In this document: positions 35,214 through 42,798 of the stretch, one piece after another | Position numbering within the stretch: position 1 is the stretch's first letter | Layout: every line of letters starts with the position of its first letter | NCBI RefSeq assembly: GCF_036345255.1 | Contig: NZ_CP107783.1 | Location: 5,009,501-5,073,500 of the forward strand | DNA from: Streptomyces sp. NBC_00569 | GTDB taxonomy: Bacteria; Actinomycetota; Actinomycetes; Streptomycetales; Streptomycetaceae | Direction: 5' to 3' | Length of the DNA: 64,000 nucleotides | The notes under the pieces: model-generated | Databases searched by the model: none | Told to the model about the DNA's origin: nothing | What the model saw: the letters and a program-made list of their open reading frames with translations, nothing else | Translations under genes and position numbers: made by a program

Positions 35214-35549
35214 CTACTTACGAACCGCCAAGCAGGCGAAGATCACCACGCCGACGCCCAAGACGGACAACTGGACGACTCCCGAGATGCGCCACCGTAG
35301 GGCGACAAGGCCAACACCTGTCACCGCCGCTGCCCCTGCCAAGATCCACACCGCACGCCACGCAATCCTTGGGGCCTCCGGCACATCTTGCGGGTTCCAG
35401 TTATCCCTCCATCCGGTCCATGAACAGCTCCAGAGGAACCAAGCGATCACCGCCAGATCGGCGATGAGAAGAACCACGGCGACCGCGATTTGCCGAAGGG
35501 CAGAAGGCTCGCTCATGCGTTCAGCGTCCTCCGCCCGTCTCCGTTCCAC
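35214..35549 (-). CDS. Small membrane protein, hypothetical (111 aa)
   Basis: Three hydrophobic helices (IAVAVVLLIADLAVIAWFLW; AVWILAGAAAVTGVGLVAL; VVQLSVLGVGVVIFACLAV) with a Trp-rich extracytoplasmic loop SWTGWRDNWNPQD. GTG 35549 has AGGAG 7 nt upstream; an internal ATG at 35516 is the alternative start. No family recognised. It is convergent with the preceding gene. Confidence 0.6.
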   Translation of the reverse strand: MERRRAEDAERMSEPSALRQIAVAVVLLIADLAVIAWFLWSCSWTGWRDNWNPQDVPEAPRIAWRAVWILAGAAAVTGVGLVALRWRISGVVQLSVLGVGVVIFACLAVRK

Positions 35550-36119
35550 ATGAGCACTCCTACTCAGCGTGAACCAAGATCAGGCCGTTCGCGGGGCCGT
35601 CTCCGGGCCGTGGGAAGACGCTCGGCGGTGACCAACGATGGCAACTGCCCACAGCCGAAAAGCAGGTCACGCCGCTGATCATCTACGCAGCCGCCGGCAG
35701 AAGTTCCGCTGTGCAAGTTGAGGAACTTCAGGGGTTTCCCGTGCCAGATCCAGCGGGGAGCCACGGGGAAGCGCGCTGAGACGCTGACCTGCGAAAGTAT
35801 CGCTCTACTGGGGTGCGTCGCCCAACGCAGGGCCGCGAACTCGGACCACGCGGATTCACTGTGATGGAGCGGAGCGACGCTCACGCCCACAGCACTGCTT
35901 GCGCACTGCGCCGACGGGCAGCGTGCGCCACAGCCCACACTCATGCGCTCCGAGCATCAACCCCGCCTGCCCGAATTCCTGGTGCTGTGCTCCGCGTGTC
36001 ACAGGACGCCGATACGGTAGCGCGTCCGCACAATGAGGCCACGGCGCTCGAAAGGACACGATTGTGGCCGGTCCGGACTGCGCCAGCCTCGCCGACCCGA
36101 ACCCGAGCGGCAGCCGAAC
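35550..36119. other. Gene-free stretch holding direct-repeat copy A
   Basis: About 570 nt without a supported gene. The only structure seen is the 32-bp sequence at 35739-35770, repeated at 38021. Long open frames on both strands here look like shadows: Arg/Ser/Pro-rich, with no ribosome-binding site. Confidence 0.4.
35739..35770. repeat. 32-bp direct repeat, copy A
   Basis: Begins CCGTGCCAGATCCAGCGG and ends GCCACGGGGAA. It is identical to 38021-38052 and encloses about 2.3 kb that includes the DUF1345-like gene, the Imm32 gene and the 69-aa gene. It could be the scar of an integrated segment or a recombined repeat. Confidence 0.85.
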
Positions 36120-36812
36120 ATGACCGGACAGCACCCCTCCAATGCGAGCAATCTGCACGAGCCGCAGCAGGCGGTATACGGCGAGGCCCGCTGGCCGATG
36201 GCCGGAGCCGTCATCGCCGCCGCGGTGCTGACTCTGCTGCTGCCCGACGACCTGCGCCTGGGGCCCCGCTGGGTGCTCCCCCTTGTCGAAGGACTGCTCC
36301 TGATGGCGCTGATCGCGGGCGACCCGGTTCGAATCAGCCGCCGCTCGGCTGCCATGCGTGCGGTATCGATCGCCCTGGTCAGCGTGCTGGCGTGCGGCGC
36401 CATCTGGTCGACCCTCCAGCTGGTCGACGACCTCATGCACGGTGGTCGCGAGACCAACTCCGCCGATGCCCTCCTGCGGGTCGGCGGCAGCGTGTGGGCC
36501 TCCACCGTCCTCGCGTTCTCCCTGCTGTACTTCGAACTCGACAGCGGCGGAGCCGCCGCCCGGGCCCACTCCATGGCGCCCACCCCCGCTCTCGCCTTTC
36601 CCCAACACCTCAGCCCCGAACTGAACGCCGCGCACTGGCGCCCCCGCTACATCGACTACCTGTACCTCGGATTCACCAACGCCACCGCCTTCAGCCCCAC
36701 CGACGTCATGCCACTGGCCCCTTGGGCCAAGATCGTCATGGCTGTCCAGTCCGTCATCTCCCTGCTCATCCTCGGACTCGTCGTCGCCCGAGCCGTCAAC
36801 GTCCTCGCCTGA
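36120..36812 (+). CDS. DUF1345-like membrane protein
   Basis: This 230-aa protein has five predicted membrane spans. The ordered features are a polar N-terminus, MAGAVIAAAVLTLLLP, WVLPLVEGLLLMALI, AVSIALVSVLACGAIWSTLQ, and the family-like YIDYLYLGFTNATAFSPTDV before the last helices. The latter resembles the DUF1345 signature, in which a potassium-channel-like DFLYFSFT segment precedes SDV. ATG 36120 is the best start but its ribosome-binding site is poor. Function unknown. It lies within the interval bounded by the 32-bp repeats. Confidence 0.7.
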   Translation: MTGQHPSNASNLHEPQQAVYGEARWPMAGAVIAAAVLTLLLPDDLRLGPRWVLPLVEGLLLMALIAGDPVRISRRSAAMRAVSIALVSVLACGAIWSTLQLVDDLMHGGRETNSADALLRVGGSVWASTVLAFSLLYFELDSGGAAARAHSMAPTPALAFPQHLSPELNAAHWRPRYIDYLYLGFTNATAFSPTDVMPLAPWAKIVMAVQSVISLLILGLVVARAVNVLA

Positions 36813-37237
36813 CGACCCGCAGCGGCACACCACCGCACGGCGAACCGCTACGCCTGAACGCGAAGCCCGGAAGGCCATGGCCGATGGGATCACGGGCGTT
36901 TGGGCAATGAGGGACGACACCGTTGGTCCGCGCAGTCCGGGCCGGTGAGTGCCGGCACGAGCGGATCCCTGTCAGTCATGCACGCAATTGGCCGAGCCCG
37001 TCGGCACGTCTGGTGGGGTTGGGTGGATCGGCCGGACGAGCCGTTGGAGATCTGCCCTGTGCCGGAGCTGTTCCGCTGACATCCAACGCTGGTGCAGCCT
37101 TGGGCGTATGCAGATGGCTACCGGAAGCACAGTTGGGCCCAGCCAAGGCCGAAGCGGATTGAACATACAAAAAAGCAGTGGTCTCGCCCCCTCTGGGGGG
37201 GGCAAGCAGCGTCGAGCGGACCGGCATCATCAGCAGC
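36813..37237. other. Gene-free stretch
   Basis: About 425 nt in which I see no supported gene, RNA or clear hairpin. The GC content is lower than in the core flanks. Confidence 0.35.
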
Positions 37238-37528
37238 ATGGTCCCCGAACGCGGTAGCGCGCCTACTGCCAGCACCCAGGTCACGACCACGACTGATGGT
37301 GTCGCGCAGATCTTCACCTGGGACGAGGACGCACGTATAGAAGTACGCGACCTCGGCAGCGAGGTCGTCATTGAGGCGAACGCCGCAGGGCTCAGAACGC
37401 TGGCCGGCCATCTACTCACACTCGCCCAGGACGGTGTTCCGGACGGGAGCGATCTGCACATGGAGGACAGCAACGGCCTTGAGGACGGGTCCGTCGGCTT
37501 GGTCCTGGAACGCAGCGACGACGAGTGA
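37238..37528 (+). CDS. Imm32-family immunity protein (orphan)
   Basis: This 96-aa acidic protein has the Imm32 pattern: an N-terminal β region (AQIFTWDEDARIEVRDLGSE), a helix EANAAGLRTLAGHLLTLAQD and a C-terminal LHMEDSNGLEDGSVGLVLER. Imm32 proteins neutralise toxins of polymorphic toxin systems. No toxin gene is next to it, so it is an orphan or bystander immunity gene, common in decayed toxin loci. ATG 37238 gives the family-length product; no convincing ribosome-binding site is seen, and a GTG at 37178 in the same frame is an alternative. Confidence 0.75.
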   Translation: MVPERGSAPTASTQVTTTTDGVAQIFTWDEDARIEVRDLGSEVVIEANAAGLRTLAGHLLTLAQDGVPDGSDLHMEDSNGLEDGSVGLVLERSDDE

Positions 37529-37752
37529 CGTGCGCGGGGCAGACAGCCTTCGGGAACCAGGTGCTACGCCAGACTTCGACTCTGTCGAATACGTGTCGAA
37601 ACACGTCCAACTAGCCTCGACAGCAACGGCATTACCCCAAGTCATGTGCGTACAGAATCGCCTGCACCAAGGCGCCTTCTAAGCACTTGGCCAACTAACA
37701 GAGGCCAGCCGGGGCGATCACCCCACAGCACGAACCCTCTGGCCAGGGAGCT

Positions 37753-37962
37753 TCACGAGTAGAAGCCGGCCCAGTACTCGTCATGACCGCACGTGAAGTC
37801 CTCTGGCCGCTCTTCCCTCAAGACGTCGTACCGAGCGACGAAGGCGTCCAGAGCCTCGTGGAGCGAGCAGCCCAGATGGTCACGAAGGATCTTGAGGCCG
37901 CGAATGATCTGGTTGCCGAGGATCTGGTCGTCGGCAAGGCTGACGGTTGAGCCGTTAGTCAT
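37753..37962 (-). CDS. Hypothetical 69-aa protein
   Basis: Small acidic protein (MTNGSTVSLADDQILGNQII ... SLHEALDAFVARYDVLREER ... GHDEYWAGFYS). The pattern GLKILRDHLGCSLHEALDAF looks like a short helical domain of the kind found in small toxin-antitoxin or phage-defence partners, but I cannot place it. ATG 37962 is the only start in the coding part. The longer upstream frame runs through the tRNA-like fragment and direct repeat and is rejected. Confidence 0.5.
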   Translation of the reverse strand: MTNGSTVSLADDQILGNQIIRGLKILRDHLGCSLHEALDAFVARYDVLREERPEDFTCGHDEYWAGFYS

Positions 37963-38020
37963 GGCTGGGATCGAAGCCGTGCGATGAGTTCCTTGGCAAG
38001 GCCTTTTCCCCGTGCCACAA

Positions 38021-38052
38021 CCGTGCCAGATCCAGCGGGGAGCCACGGGGAA
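38021..38052. repeat. 32-bp direct repeat, copy B
   Basis: Identical to 35739-35770. It is preceded by a partial echo of itself (CCGTGCCACAA at about 38010) and lies about 80 nt before the tRNA-like fragment. Confidence 0.85.
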
Positions 38053-38130
38053 CGACAGTCGCGAGCAGAGCCTGAATCCCGCGTCCGCCGAAGCGCTTCT
38101 TCCGCAGATCAGCTGCAGGGTCACCCCACC

Positions 38131-38176
38131 TCGCTCCTGAAGCGGGTGTCGCAGGTTCGAATCCTGCCGGGGGTAC
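38131..38176 (+). other. tRNA 3'-half-like fragment (anticodon-arm and T-arm remnants)
   Basis: GCAGG-TTCGAAT-CCTGC at 38152-38167 is a perfect tRNA T-arm with the GTTCGAATCC consensus, followed by acceptor-like CGGGGGT. Upstream, CTCGC-N7-GCGGG could be an anticodon stem, but its loop lacks U33 and no matching 5' acceptor strand or D-arm is present. It is therefore a partial tRNA, as left by site-specific integration into a tRNA 3' end. A terminator follows directly. Confidence 0.55.
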
Positions 38177-38181
38177 AGACA

Positions 38182-38224
38182 GAAGGGCCAGTTCGGAGGC
38201 TTGATCCTCTCGAACTGGCCCTTC
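38182..38224. terminator. Hairpin after the tRNA-like fragment
   Basis: GAAGGGCCAGTTCG pairs perfectly with CGAACTGGCCCTTC (14 bp) around a 15-nt loop, in the position expected for a tRNA-gene terminator. Confidence 0.8.
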
Positions 38225-38455
38225 GCCATGATCGCGGCCGTCCGAACAGTGCCGTGATCAATCCTCACAGTCGTTCGTACAGTGGCGCGCTCCACCTGGA
38301 CGCCAGGACCCGCGCCCGCTCCACATGCGTGTGGGTCGACGGCAGACGGGATGACAGCGGGGGCAGGCTGTGACTGGGGTGCGTGCTCCTCGCGTGCCCG
38401 ATCCGTCGGGAAGCCGAGGGAACCACGGGGAGCCACAGCAAGGCTCCGACCCAGG

Positions 38456-38668
38456 TCAGCGAAGGTGCACGTCCTCGCACGTGGCAGCTCCCGCCCAAAG
38501 TCTCTCCATGCCGACCTTCGCTGCCAGGCGCACGGACCGATGGTAATCGCGAAGCGTAGCGCCCCGGCCCCATTGACGCCAGGAATTGAACACGTTCAAT
38601 ATGATGTTCGCCGCTTCCTTGAGGCGTCGCAACCGGGCATGTGCGAGACACGAGAGGCAGGGTCGCAT
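38456..38668 (-). CDS. Weak 70-aa open frame
   Basis: The frame reads RLKEAANIILNVFNSWRQWG, then a DYHRSVRLAAKVGMERLW segment, which has a protein-like helical pattern, but there is no good ribosome-binding site and no recognised family. It contains the palindrome at 38585-38600. It may be the remainder of a disrupted gene. Confidence 0.2.
   Translation of the reverse strand: MRPCLSCLAHARLRRLKEAANIILNVFNSWRQWGRGATLRDYHRSVRLAAKVGMERLWAGAATCEDVHLR
38585..38600. promoter_or_regulatory. A/T-rich palindrome ATTGAAC-N2-GTTCAAT
   Basis: A perfect 7+2+7 inverted repeat, unusual in this GC-rich genome, with the geometry of a HTH-repressor operator. No regulator gene is adjacent, so it may be a relic of a mobile element. 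Confidence 0.4.
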
Positions 38669-38703
38669 GGCTGCCGACCAGCATCAGCGGATACGACGTG
38701 CAT

Positions 38704-38895
38704 TCATGGGCGCCGCGTTGGGATCTGCGGTGACATTCCCTGATAAGCAGCGAGTTGCTGATCGCGTATCCACTGCTGATCCTGGGCACGGCGCGTGACG
38801 ACCCCGCCAACCAGCACACCCACGGTGGCGAGCAGGGCACCAGCGACCGTCGTCACCAGACTCTCCAGCACCAGGCCCCCGTAAGCTCCGATGTC
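38704..38895 (-). pseudogene. Truncated N-terminus of a small membrane-anchored protein
   Basis: The frame reads DIGAYGGLVLESLVTTVAGA, then LLATVGVLVGGVVTRRAQDQ and QWIRDQQLAAYQGMSPQIPT before a stop. One hydrophobic helix followed by VTRRAQDxQWxRDQQLAAYQ is the start of a longer, common Streptomyces protein with a helical cytoplasmic part. Here it ends right after the anchor, and no usual start codon precedes DIGAY, so both ends are damaged. Confidence 0.5.
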
Positions 38896-39007
38896 CTGTC
38901 GATCGGGGAACGATGCTACTGATCACGGAACAGCAGCGGGGTGCTCATGCTTGAGGCCCCTCGGTGATCACCGGGGGGCTCAAACGTGGCGTGCGAATCG
39001 TCACACG

Positions 39008-39517
39008 TCAGAGAGCTTCTTTGTTCTCCTTGGGCGCCTCGCCAGACTTATGTACGGGAGGCAAGACACTCCACGGGAAATTGATCCAGTCGTCCGTGCG
39101 CTTCCACACGTACTCGCACTTCACGAGCGAGTGCGACTTCTCGTAGATCACGGCGGAGCGCACCTCGGCCACGGTGTCGAGGCAGAAGTCGTGGACCAGC
39201 TTCAGCGTCTTCCCGGTGTCGGCGACGTCATCGGTGATGAGCACCTTCTTGTCCGAGAAGTCGATCGCGTTGGGCACGGGCGCCAGCATGACGGGCATCT
39301 CGAGCGTCGTCCCCACACCCGTGTAGAACTCGACGTTCACGAGGTGGATGTTCTTGCAGTCGAGGGCGTACGCGAGTCCGCCGGCCACGAAGACGCCGCC
39401 GCGCGCGATGGACAGCACTATGTCCGGCTCGTACCCGTCGTCGGCGATCGTCTGCGCCAGCTCGCGCACGGCGGTGCCGAACTTCTCGTACGTAAGGTTC
39501 TCGCGTACGTCACTCAT
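39008..39517 (-). CDS. Purine-type phosphoribosyltransferase (hypoxanthine/xanthine-like)
   Basis: This 169-aa type I phosphoribosyltransferase has the PRPP-binding loop VLITDDVADTGKTLKLVHDF and the N-terminal IVLSIARGGVFVAGGLAYAL. It would convert a purine base plus PRPP to the nucleotide. The C-terminal WKRTDDWINFPWSVLPP is typical of the xanthine/hypoxanthine group in actinobacteria. ATG 39517 is 8 nt from the dcd stop, so it is the second gene of a two-gene nucleotide-metabolism operon with dcd. Confidence 0.88.
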   Translation of the reverse strand: MSDVRENLTYEKFGTAVRELAQTIADDGYEPDIVLSIARGGVFVAGGLAYALDCKNIHLVNVEFYTGVGTTLEMPVMLAPVPNAIDFSDKKVLITDDVADTGKTLKLVHDFCLDTVAEVRSAVIYEKSHSLVKCEYVWKRTDDWINFPWSVLPPVHKSGEAPKENKEAL

Positions 39518-39525
39518 GCTGCTGC

Positions 39526-40101
39526 TCACACCTGTGTTCGATGGAAGTTGAGGAAGGAACGGGAGGCCGTGGGCCCGCGCTGGCCCTGGTAGCGGGACCC
39601 GTAGCGCTCGTTGCCGTAGGGGAACTCGGCGGGCGAGCTCAGCCGGAACATGCACAGCTGGCCGATCTTCATGCCCGGCCACAGCTTGATCGGCAGCGTC
39701 GCGAGATTCGACAGCTCCAGCGTGACGTGCCCGGAGAACCCGGGGTCGATGAAGCCGGCGGTGGAGTGCGTGACGAGCCCGAGCCGCCCGAGGGAGCTCT
39801 TGCCCTCGAGGCGAGAGGCGAGATCGTCCGGCAGCGAGATGACCTCGTACGTGGAGGCGAGCACGAACTCGCCGGGGTGGAGGATGAAGGGCTCGTCGCC
39901 CTCCGGCTCCACGAGGCGCGTCAGGTCGGCCTGCTCCACCGCGGGGTCGATGTGCGGGTAGCGGTGGTTCTCGAACACCCGGAAGTAGCGGTCGAGCCGC
40001 ACGTCGATGCTCGAGGGCTGCACCATGGATTCGTCGTACGGATCGATGCGGACCCGCCCGGCGTCGATCTCGGCCCGGATGTCCTTGTCTGAGAGAAGCA
40101 C
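39526..40101 (-). CDS. dcd: dCTP deaminase
   Basis: This 191-aa trimeric deaminase of the dUTPase fold supplies dUTP for dTMP synthesis. It has [20 protein letters not shown] at the start, [39 protein letters not shown], the [10 protein letters not shown] substrate loop with catalytic Glu in [17 protein letters not shown], and the C-terminal lid [17 protein letters not shown]. The length is exactly that of the family. The start is GTG 40101 with no strong ribosome-binding site. It is followed 8 nt later by the phosphoribosyltransferase gene. Confidence 0.96.
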   Translation of the reverse strand: MLLSDKDIRAEIDAGRVRIDPYDESMVQPSSIDVRLDRYFRVFENHRYPHIDPAVEQADLTRLVEPEGDEPFILHPGEFVLASTYEVISLPDDLASRLEGKSSLGRLGLVTHSTAGFIDPGFSGHVTLELSNLATLPIKLWPGMKIGQLCMFRLSSPAEFPYGNERYGSRYQGQRGPTASRSFLNFHRTQV

Positions 40102-40198
40102 GTAGCGAGGATACGCAGAGCGCGCGGGCCCGCCACAATCCGGCCATTGCACCGCGACTGTGGCGCACCCGCGCGCCTGTCCTTCGGCTACGCGCCGA

Positions 40199-40396
40199 CT
40201 ACCGCTTCTCGAACTCCACAGGAACCGCGTTCCTCAGCCGCGCACACCGCGGACATCGGATCAGCCGGCCGGGTCCGAGCCGGTCGGCCCGCTGCATCGG
40301 GAACGAAGCGGTGCTGAACACGTGCCCCTCGGCACAACGGACGAATGTGCGCTCCATCGAGTCCCAGAGTCCCTTCCCCACGAGCCACTCAACCAT
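40199..40396 (-). CDS. Small zinc-ribbon protein (65 aa)
   Basis: The product reads [20 protein letters not shown], then [20 protein letters not shown] and a [20 protein letters not shown] segment. CxEGH plus CPRC makes a plausible Zn site (Cys, His, Cys, Cys). The sequence looks like a short protein conserved in Streptomyces with no assigned role. ATG 40396 gives the compact form; the upstream in-frame extension is low in complexity. No strong ribosome-binding site is seen. Confidence 0.55.
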   Translation of the reverse strand: MVEWLVGKGLWDSMERTFVRCAEGHVFSTASFPMQRADRLGPGRLIRCPRCARLRNAVPVEFEKR

Positions 40397-40626
40397 TTCT
40401 GGCCGACAACGAGGGGTCACATTACGGGATGAAAGGGACGCCGCTCCAGGCGGCACTCCGGACACGGAAGGACCCTCGAAGCCGGCCCCACCGTACGCCT
40501 CAACTCCCTTCACCCGCAGTCACATCCAGCACGCACAACGCAGCCGGGCCCCGCGGTGAAAACACCGGGGGCCTGGCATGAGGTACAGTGAGCGACGTTA
40601 CGACTCCGGATCAACCGGCGTCTTAC

Positions 40627-40697
40627 GCGGGTGTAGTTTAGTGGTAGAACATCAGCTTCCCAAGCTGAGAGTGCGAGTTCGATTCTCGTCACCCGCT
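40627..40697 (+). tRNA. tRNA-Gly (anticodon CCC)
   Basis: A full cloverleaf: acceptor GCGGGTG/CACCCGC, D-arm TAGTTTAGTGGTAGAA, anticodon stem TCAGC/GCTGA with loop TTCCCAA (anticodon CCC, reads GGG), and T-arm GCGAG-TTCGATT-CTCGT. CCA is not fully encoded. A terminator follows 8 nt later. A second, partial copy of the 3' half lies at 41940-41984. Confidence 0.97.
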
Positions 40698-40705
40698 CCC
40701 TATGT

Positions 40706-40732
40706 GAGGCCCAGGTCAGCGACCTGGGCCTC
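40706..40732 (+). terminator. tRNA-Gly terminator
   Basis: A perfect hairpin, GAGGCCCAGGTC-AGC-GACCTGGGCCTC, directly after the tRNA. The identical 27-bp sequence recurs at 42006-42032. Confidence 0.9.
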
Positions 40733-40838
40733 GTTCGTTGTCCGGACCTGTTCAGTTGTCGCGCACCACCGACTGCCGACGGCCCCGGAAAGATCCGGGG
40801 CCGTCGACTTCCCGTCGCTGGGCCAGGTCTCTGGCGTG

Positions 40839-41711
40839 TCAGCCGGCGCAGTTCGGGACGGGAATGTCGCTGCCGGCGCAGTTGGTGGGCGCATTCCCCC
40901 TGACTCGGGAGGCGACCAGAGAAACGGTGCCGCCGCTGTTGAGGATGCCGCCGGGGGCGAGGGCGGACGTGTTGTTGTTGACGTTGCTGGACGTGATGTT
41001 CGTGGTGCCGCCGCCGACGTTGGCGATACCTCCGGCCCGGTTCCCGGGAGCGTGGTTCTCATTCACGTCACTGCTGACGATGCGCAGCGTGCCGTCGTTG
41101 GCCAGGCCACCTCCGACACCGCCGGTGGCGGTGTTGTCGGTGATGCGGCTGTTGATGATGGTCATGTCTCCGTCGTTGGCGAGGCCGCCGCCGTTCACGT
41201 TGGCGGTGTTGTCGAAGACGGAGGTGTTCACGATCCGGGTGACGGTCCCCGAACCGCCGCCGATTCCACCCGAGAAGTTGGCCTCGTTGTCGTGGATGCT
41301 GCTGCCGGTCACGGTCAGCCTGCCGCGGTTCGCGATGCCGCCGCCGAAGTCGGGCGCCTTACCGCCGGTGATGGTGGTGTTCGTGAGCGTGAGGTTTCCA
41401 CCGAGGGCGACGGAGAGAATGCCGAACGCGCCTGCCGTGGCGTCGCGGGTGATGGTGGTGTTCCGGCCGACGATGGTGATCGTCGCCTGGATGGACGGCA
41501 GCGCCGTGACGAGCGAATAGGTACAGCCCCGTGCCAGCACCAGGGTTCCACTCCCTGCGGTGTTGGCGTTGGTGATGGCGGAAGACAGGGCAGTCTCGTT
41601 GCACGGGACGACCGTCTGCGCAGATGCGGGAGTGGCCGTGGCGACGACCGTCGCGAGGGCTGCGACACACAGTGCCTGCGCGGCGAGTACCGACGGCTTA
41701 CGAGTGAACAT
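40839..41711 (-). CDS. Secreted right-handed β-helix protein
   Basis: This 290-aa exported protein has a signal peptide (MFTRKPSVLAAQALCVAALA ... ASAQT). A cap with a probable disulfide (VVPCNETALSSAITNAN ... LARGCTYSL) is followed by about eight β-helix coils of the Pmp/polymorphic type (GGGIANRGRLTVTGSSIHDN, GGGLANDGDMTIINSRITDN, GGGLANDGTLRIVSSDVNEN). The end is CAGSDIPVPNCAG. Such solenoids usually bind or cleave polysaccharide; no catalytic residues are evident. ATG 41711 has AAGGAG about 10 nt upstream. It is the only gene between the intact tRNA-Gly and its partial duplicate. Confidence 0.86.
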   Translation of the reverse strand: MFTRKPSVLAAQALCVAALATVVATATPASAQTVVPCNETALSSAITNANTAGSGTLVLARGCTYSLVTALPSIQATITIVGRNTTITRDATAGAFGILSVALGGNLTLTNTTITGGKAPDFGGGIANRGRLTVTGSSIHDNEANFSGGIGGGSGTVTRIVNTSVFDNTANVNGGGLANDGDMTIINSRITDNTATGGVGGGLANDGTLRIVSSDVNENHAPGNRAGGIANVGGGTTNITSSNVNNNTSALAPGGILNSGGTVSLVASRVRGNAPTNCAGSDIPVPNCAG

Positions 41712-41939
41712 GGGCAGGTGGCTCCTTCGGAAGTCCCGGATCCGCGGGGTGCTCCCCGCACCGAAGTCGGCGGCGCCGTATCTCGGGGGAGCGGAGTTGA
41801 TGTTGCCCATGTCGTCGCGTGGCAGTTACGGGCTGGAGGGGGCTGTCCACCCGGACGGTCCAGCCGGTTCCGTCCGACGGCCGACAGGGGGCATCCGCGA
41901 CTTGGCCGCACAGCCGTGGCCCGGCGTCCTGTCACCCCT

Positions 41940-41984
41940 GCTTGCCGAGCCGAGAAGGCGAGTTCGATTCTCGTCACCCGCTCC
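41940..41984 (+). repeat. Partial tRNA-Gly (3' half), att-like duplication
   Basis: 27 bp (41958-41984) are identical to the 3' end of tRNA-Gly at 40673-40699. Similarity extends upstream with a few differences to the anticodon loop (GCTTGCCGAGC versus GCTTCCCAAGC), which reads GCC instead of CCC. No 5' half is present. A duplicate of the tRNA terminator follows. Confidence 0.85.
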
Positions 41985-42005
41985 ATCACAGATGGCTCCA
42001 TGCAA

Positions 42006-42032
42006 GAGGCCCAGGTCAGCGACCTGGGCCTC
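42006..42032 (+). terminator. Duplicate of the tRNA-Gly terminator
   Basis: Identical 27-bp hairpin to 40706-40732, 21 nt after the partial tRNA-Gly. The duplicated unit therefore covers the tRNA 3' end and its terminator. Confidence 0.88.
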
Positions 42033-42113
42033 TTGCTGTGTGCTTCCGATGCGACGGTGGATGTGAGCCTGACCTGCCGGCCTGTGCCTCGGGTTCCGAG
42101 GAACTACGACGGG

Positions 42114-42482
42114 TCAGCGGTGGCACGACCTCTGTCCCTGGCGGAGCCCGGACTTGAAGCCGTCCTTGAAGCCGCGCCGGTAGTCCTGCTGCGCGTTCCT
42201 GTGCGCGACGGTGGTGGCTTGTCGGCCCTTCCCGTCCCCGTACCCGTGACCGTGCCGCTTGCAGTGGTGCGACCCCTGGCGGAATCCGGACCTGACGCCG
42301 TCCTTGTAGCCGCGCCGGTAGTCCTGGTGCGACTTGGGAACCTTGGCGGTCGTACTTGCGCTGACGTGGGTCTCGCTCGGTGTGGCCGCGGAGGCCTGCG
42401 TCCAGCCGAGGGGCGCAAGCCCCATGGTCGCGGCGACGAAGACCGAGCTCAGGACGACCCGCTTTCTTTTCATTGCGAGCAT
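42114..42482 (-). CDS. Small secreted protein with DYRRGxKDGxxSGxRQG repeats
   Basis: This 122-aa protein has a signal peptide (MLAMKRKRVVLSSVFVAATM ... ASAAT). Its short basic mature part holds two copies of a 17-residue motif: DYRRGYKDGVRSGFRQG and DYRRGFKDGFKSGLRQG, each followed by a Cys (HHCKR; RSCHR). The two Cys could form a disulfide. ATG 42482 is decided by AAGGGGA 5 nt upstream; a second ATG at 42473 is possible. High Arg/Lys/His/Gly suggests binding to an anionic polymer, but no family is recognised. Confidence 0.72.
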   Translation of the reverse strand: MLAMKRKRVVLSSVFVAATMGLAPLGWTQASAATPSETHVSASTTAKVPKSHQDYRRGYKDGVRSGFRQGSHHCKRHGHGYGDGKGRQATTVAHRNAQQDYRRGFKDGFKSGLRQGQRSCHR

Positions 42483-42798
42483 AACTATCCCCTTGGGCCA
42501 GTTTCTCACATAGAGCCAAATCCACTTTAATCGCCCACATGGGCTTCGCAACTGCACTGGAGATCCAGCAGCGTGAGAGGGGTGGACGTACCGGCGATTC
42601 CGTGAATTCGGTCCGCATAAAGCACCATGACGCTCTGTCACATTTGGAGAGTTCGGGCCGACCAGCCAATTGGGCGTGGGATTAAGCCGGTTCAGGAACA
42701 TTCACATGCGTTCAGCAGTGCGACCGAGCTGAGCGGACACCGGTCCGGAACGTCACGAGCTACGCTCTCGCCCGCACCAAGGGGAGGGGACGATCGTC
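42483..42798. other. Intergenic region between divergent genes
   Basis: About 316 nt carrying the promoters of the DYRRG-repeat gene (minus) and the 78-aa gene (plus). It is lower in GC than its surroundings. No other feature is supported. Confidence 0.4.

Larger units (their letters stand above)
37963..38703. other. Gene-poor stretch with att-like relics
   Basis: About 740 nt with direct-repeat copy B, a tRNA 3'-end-like fragment, a strong terminator and an A/T-rich palindrome. Only one weak open frame (38456-38668) is noted. The arrangement resembles the edge of a decayed integrative element. Confidence 0.45.

Noticed and set aside
38131..38176. A complete tRNA gene
   Set aside because: There is no 5' acceptor strand or D-arm at the right distance and the putative anticodon loop lacks U33.
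37963..38436. Upstream extension of the 69-aa frame containing RQDSNLRHP
   Set aside because: This phrase arises from translating tRNA 3'-end DNA on the opposite strand; it is not a protein.
40578..42530. Plus-strand 650-codon frame through tRNA-Gly and opposite the β-helix gene
   Set aside because: It runs through a tRNA and lies antisense to a signal-peptide protein with repeated coils.
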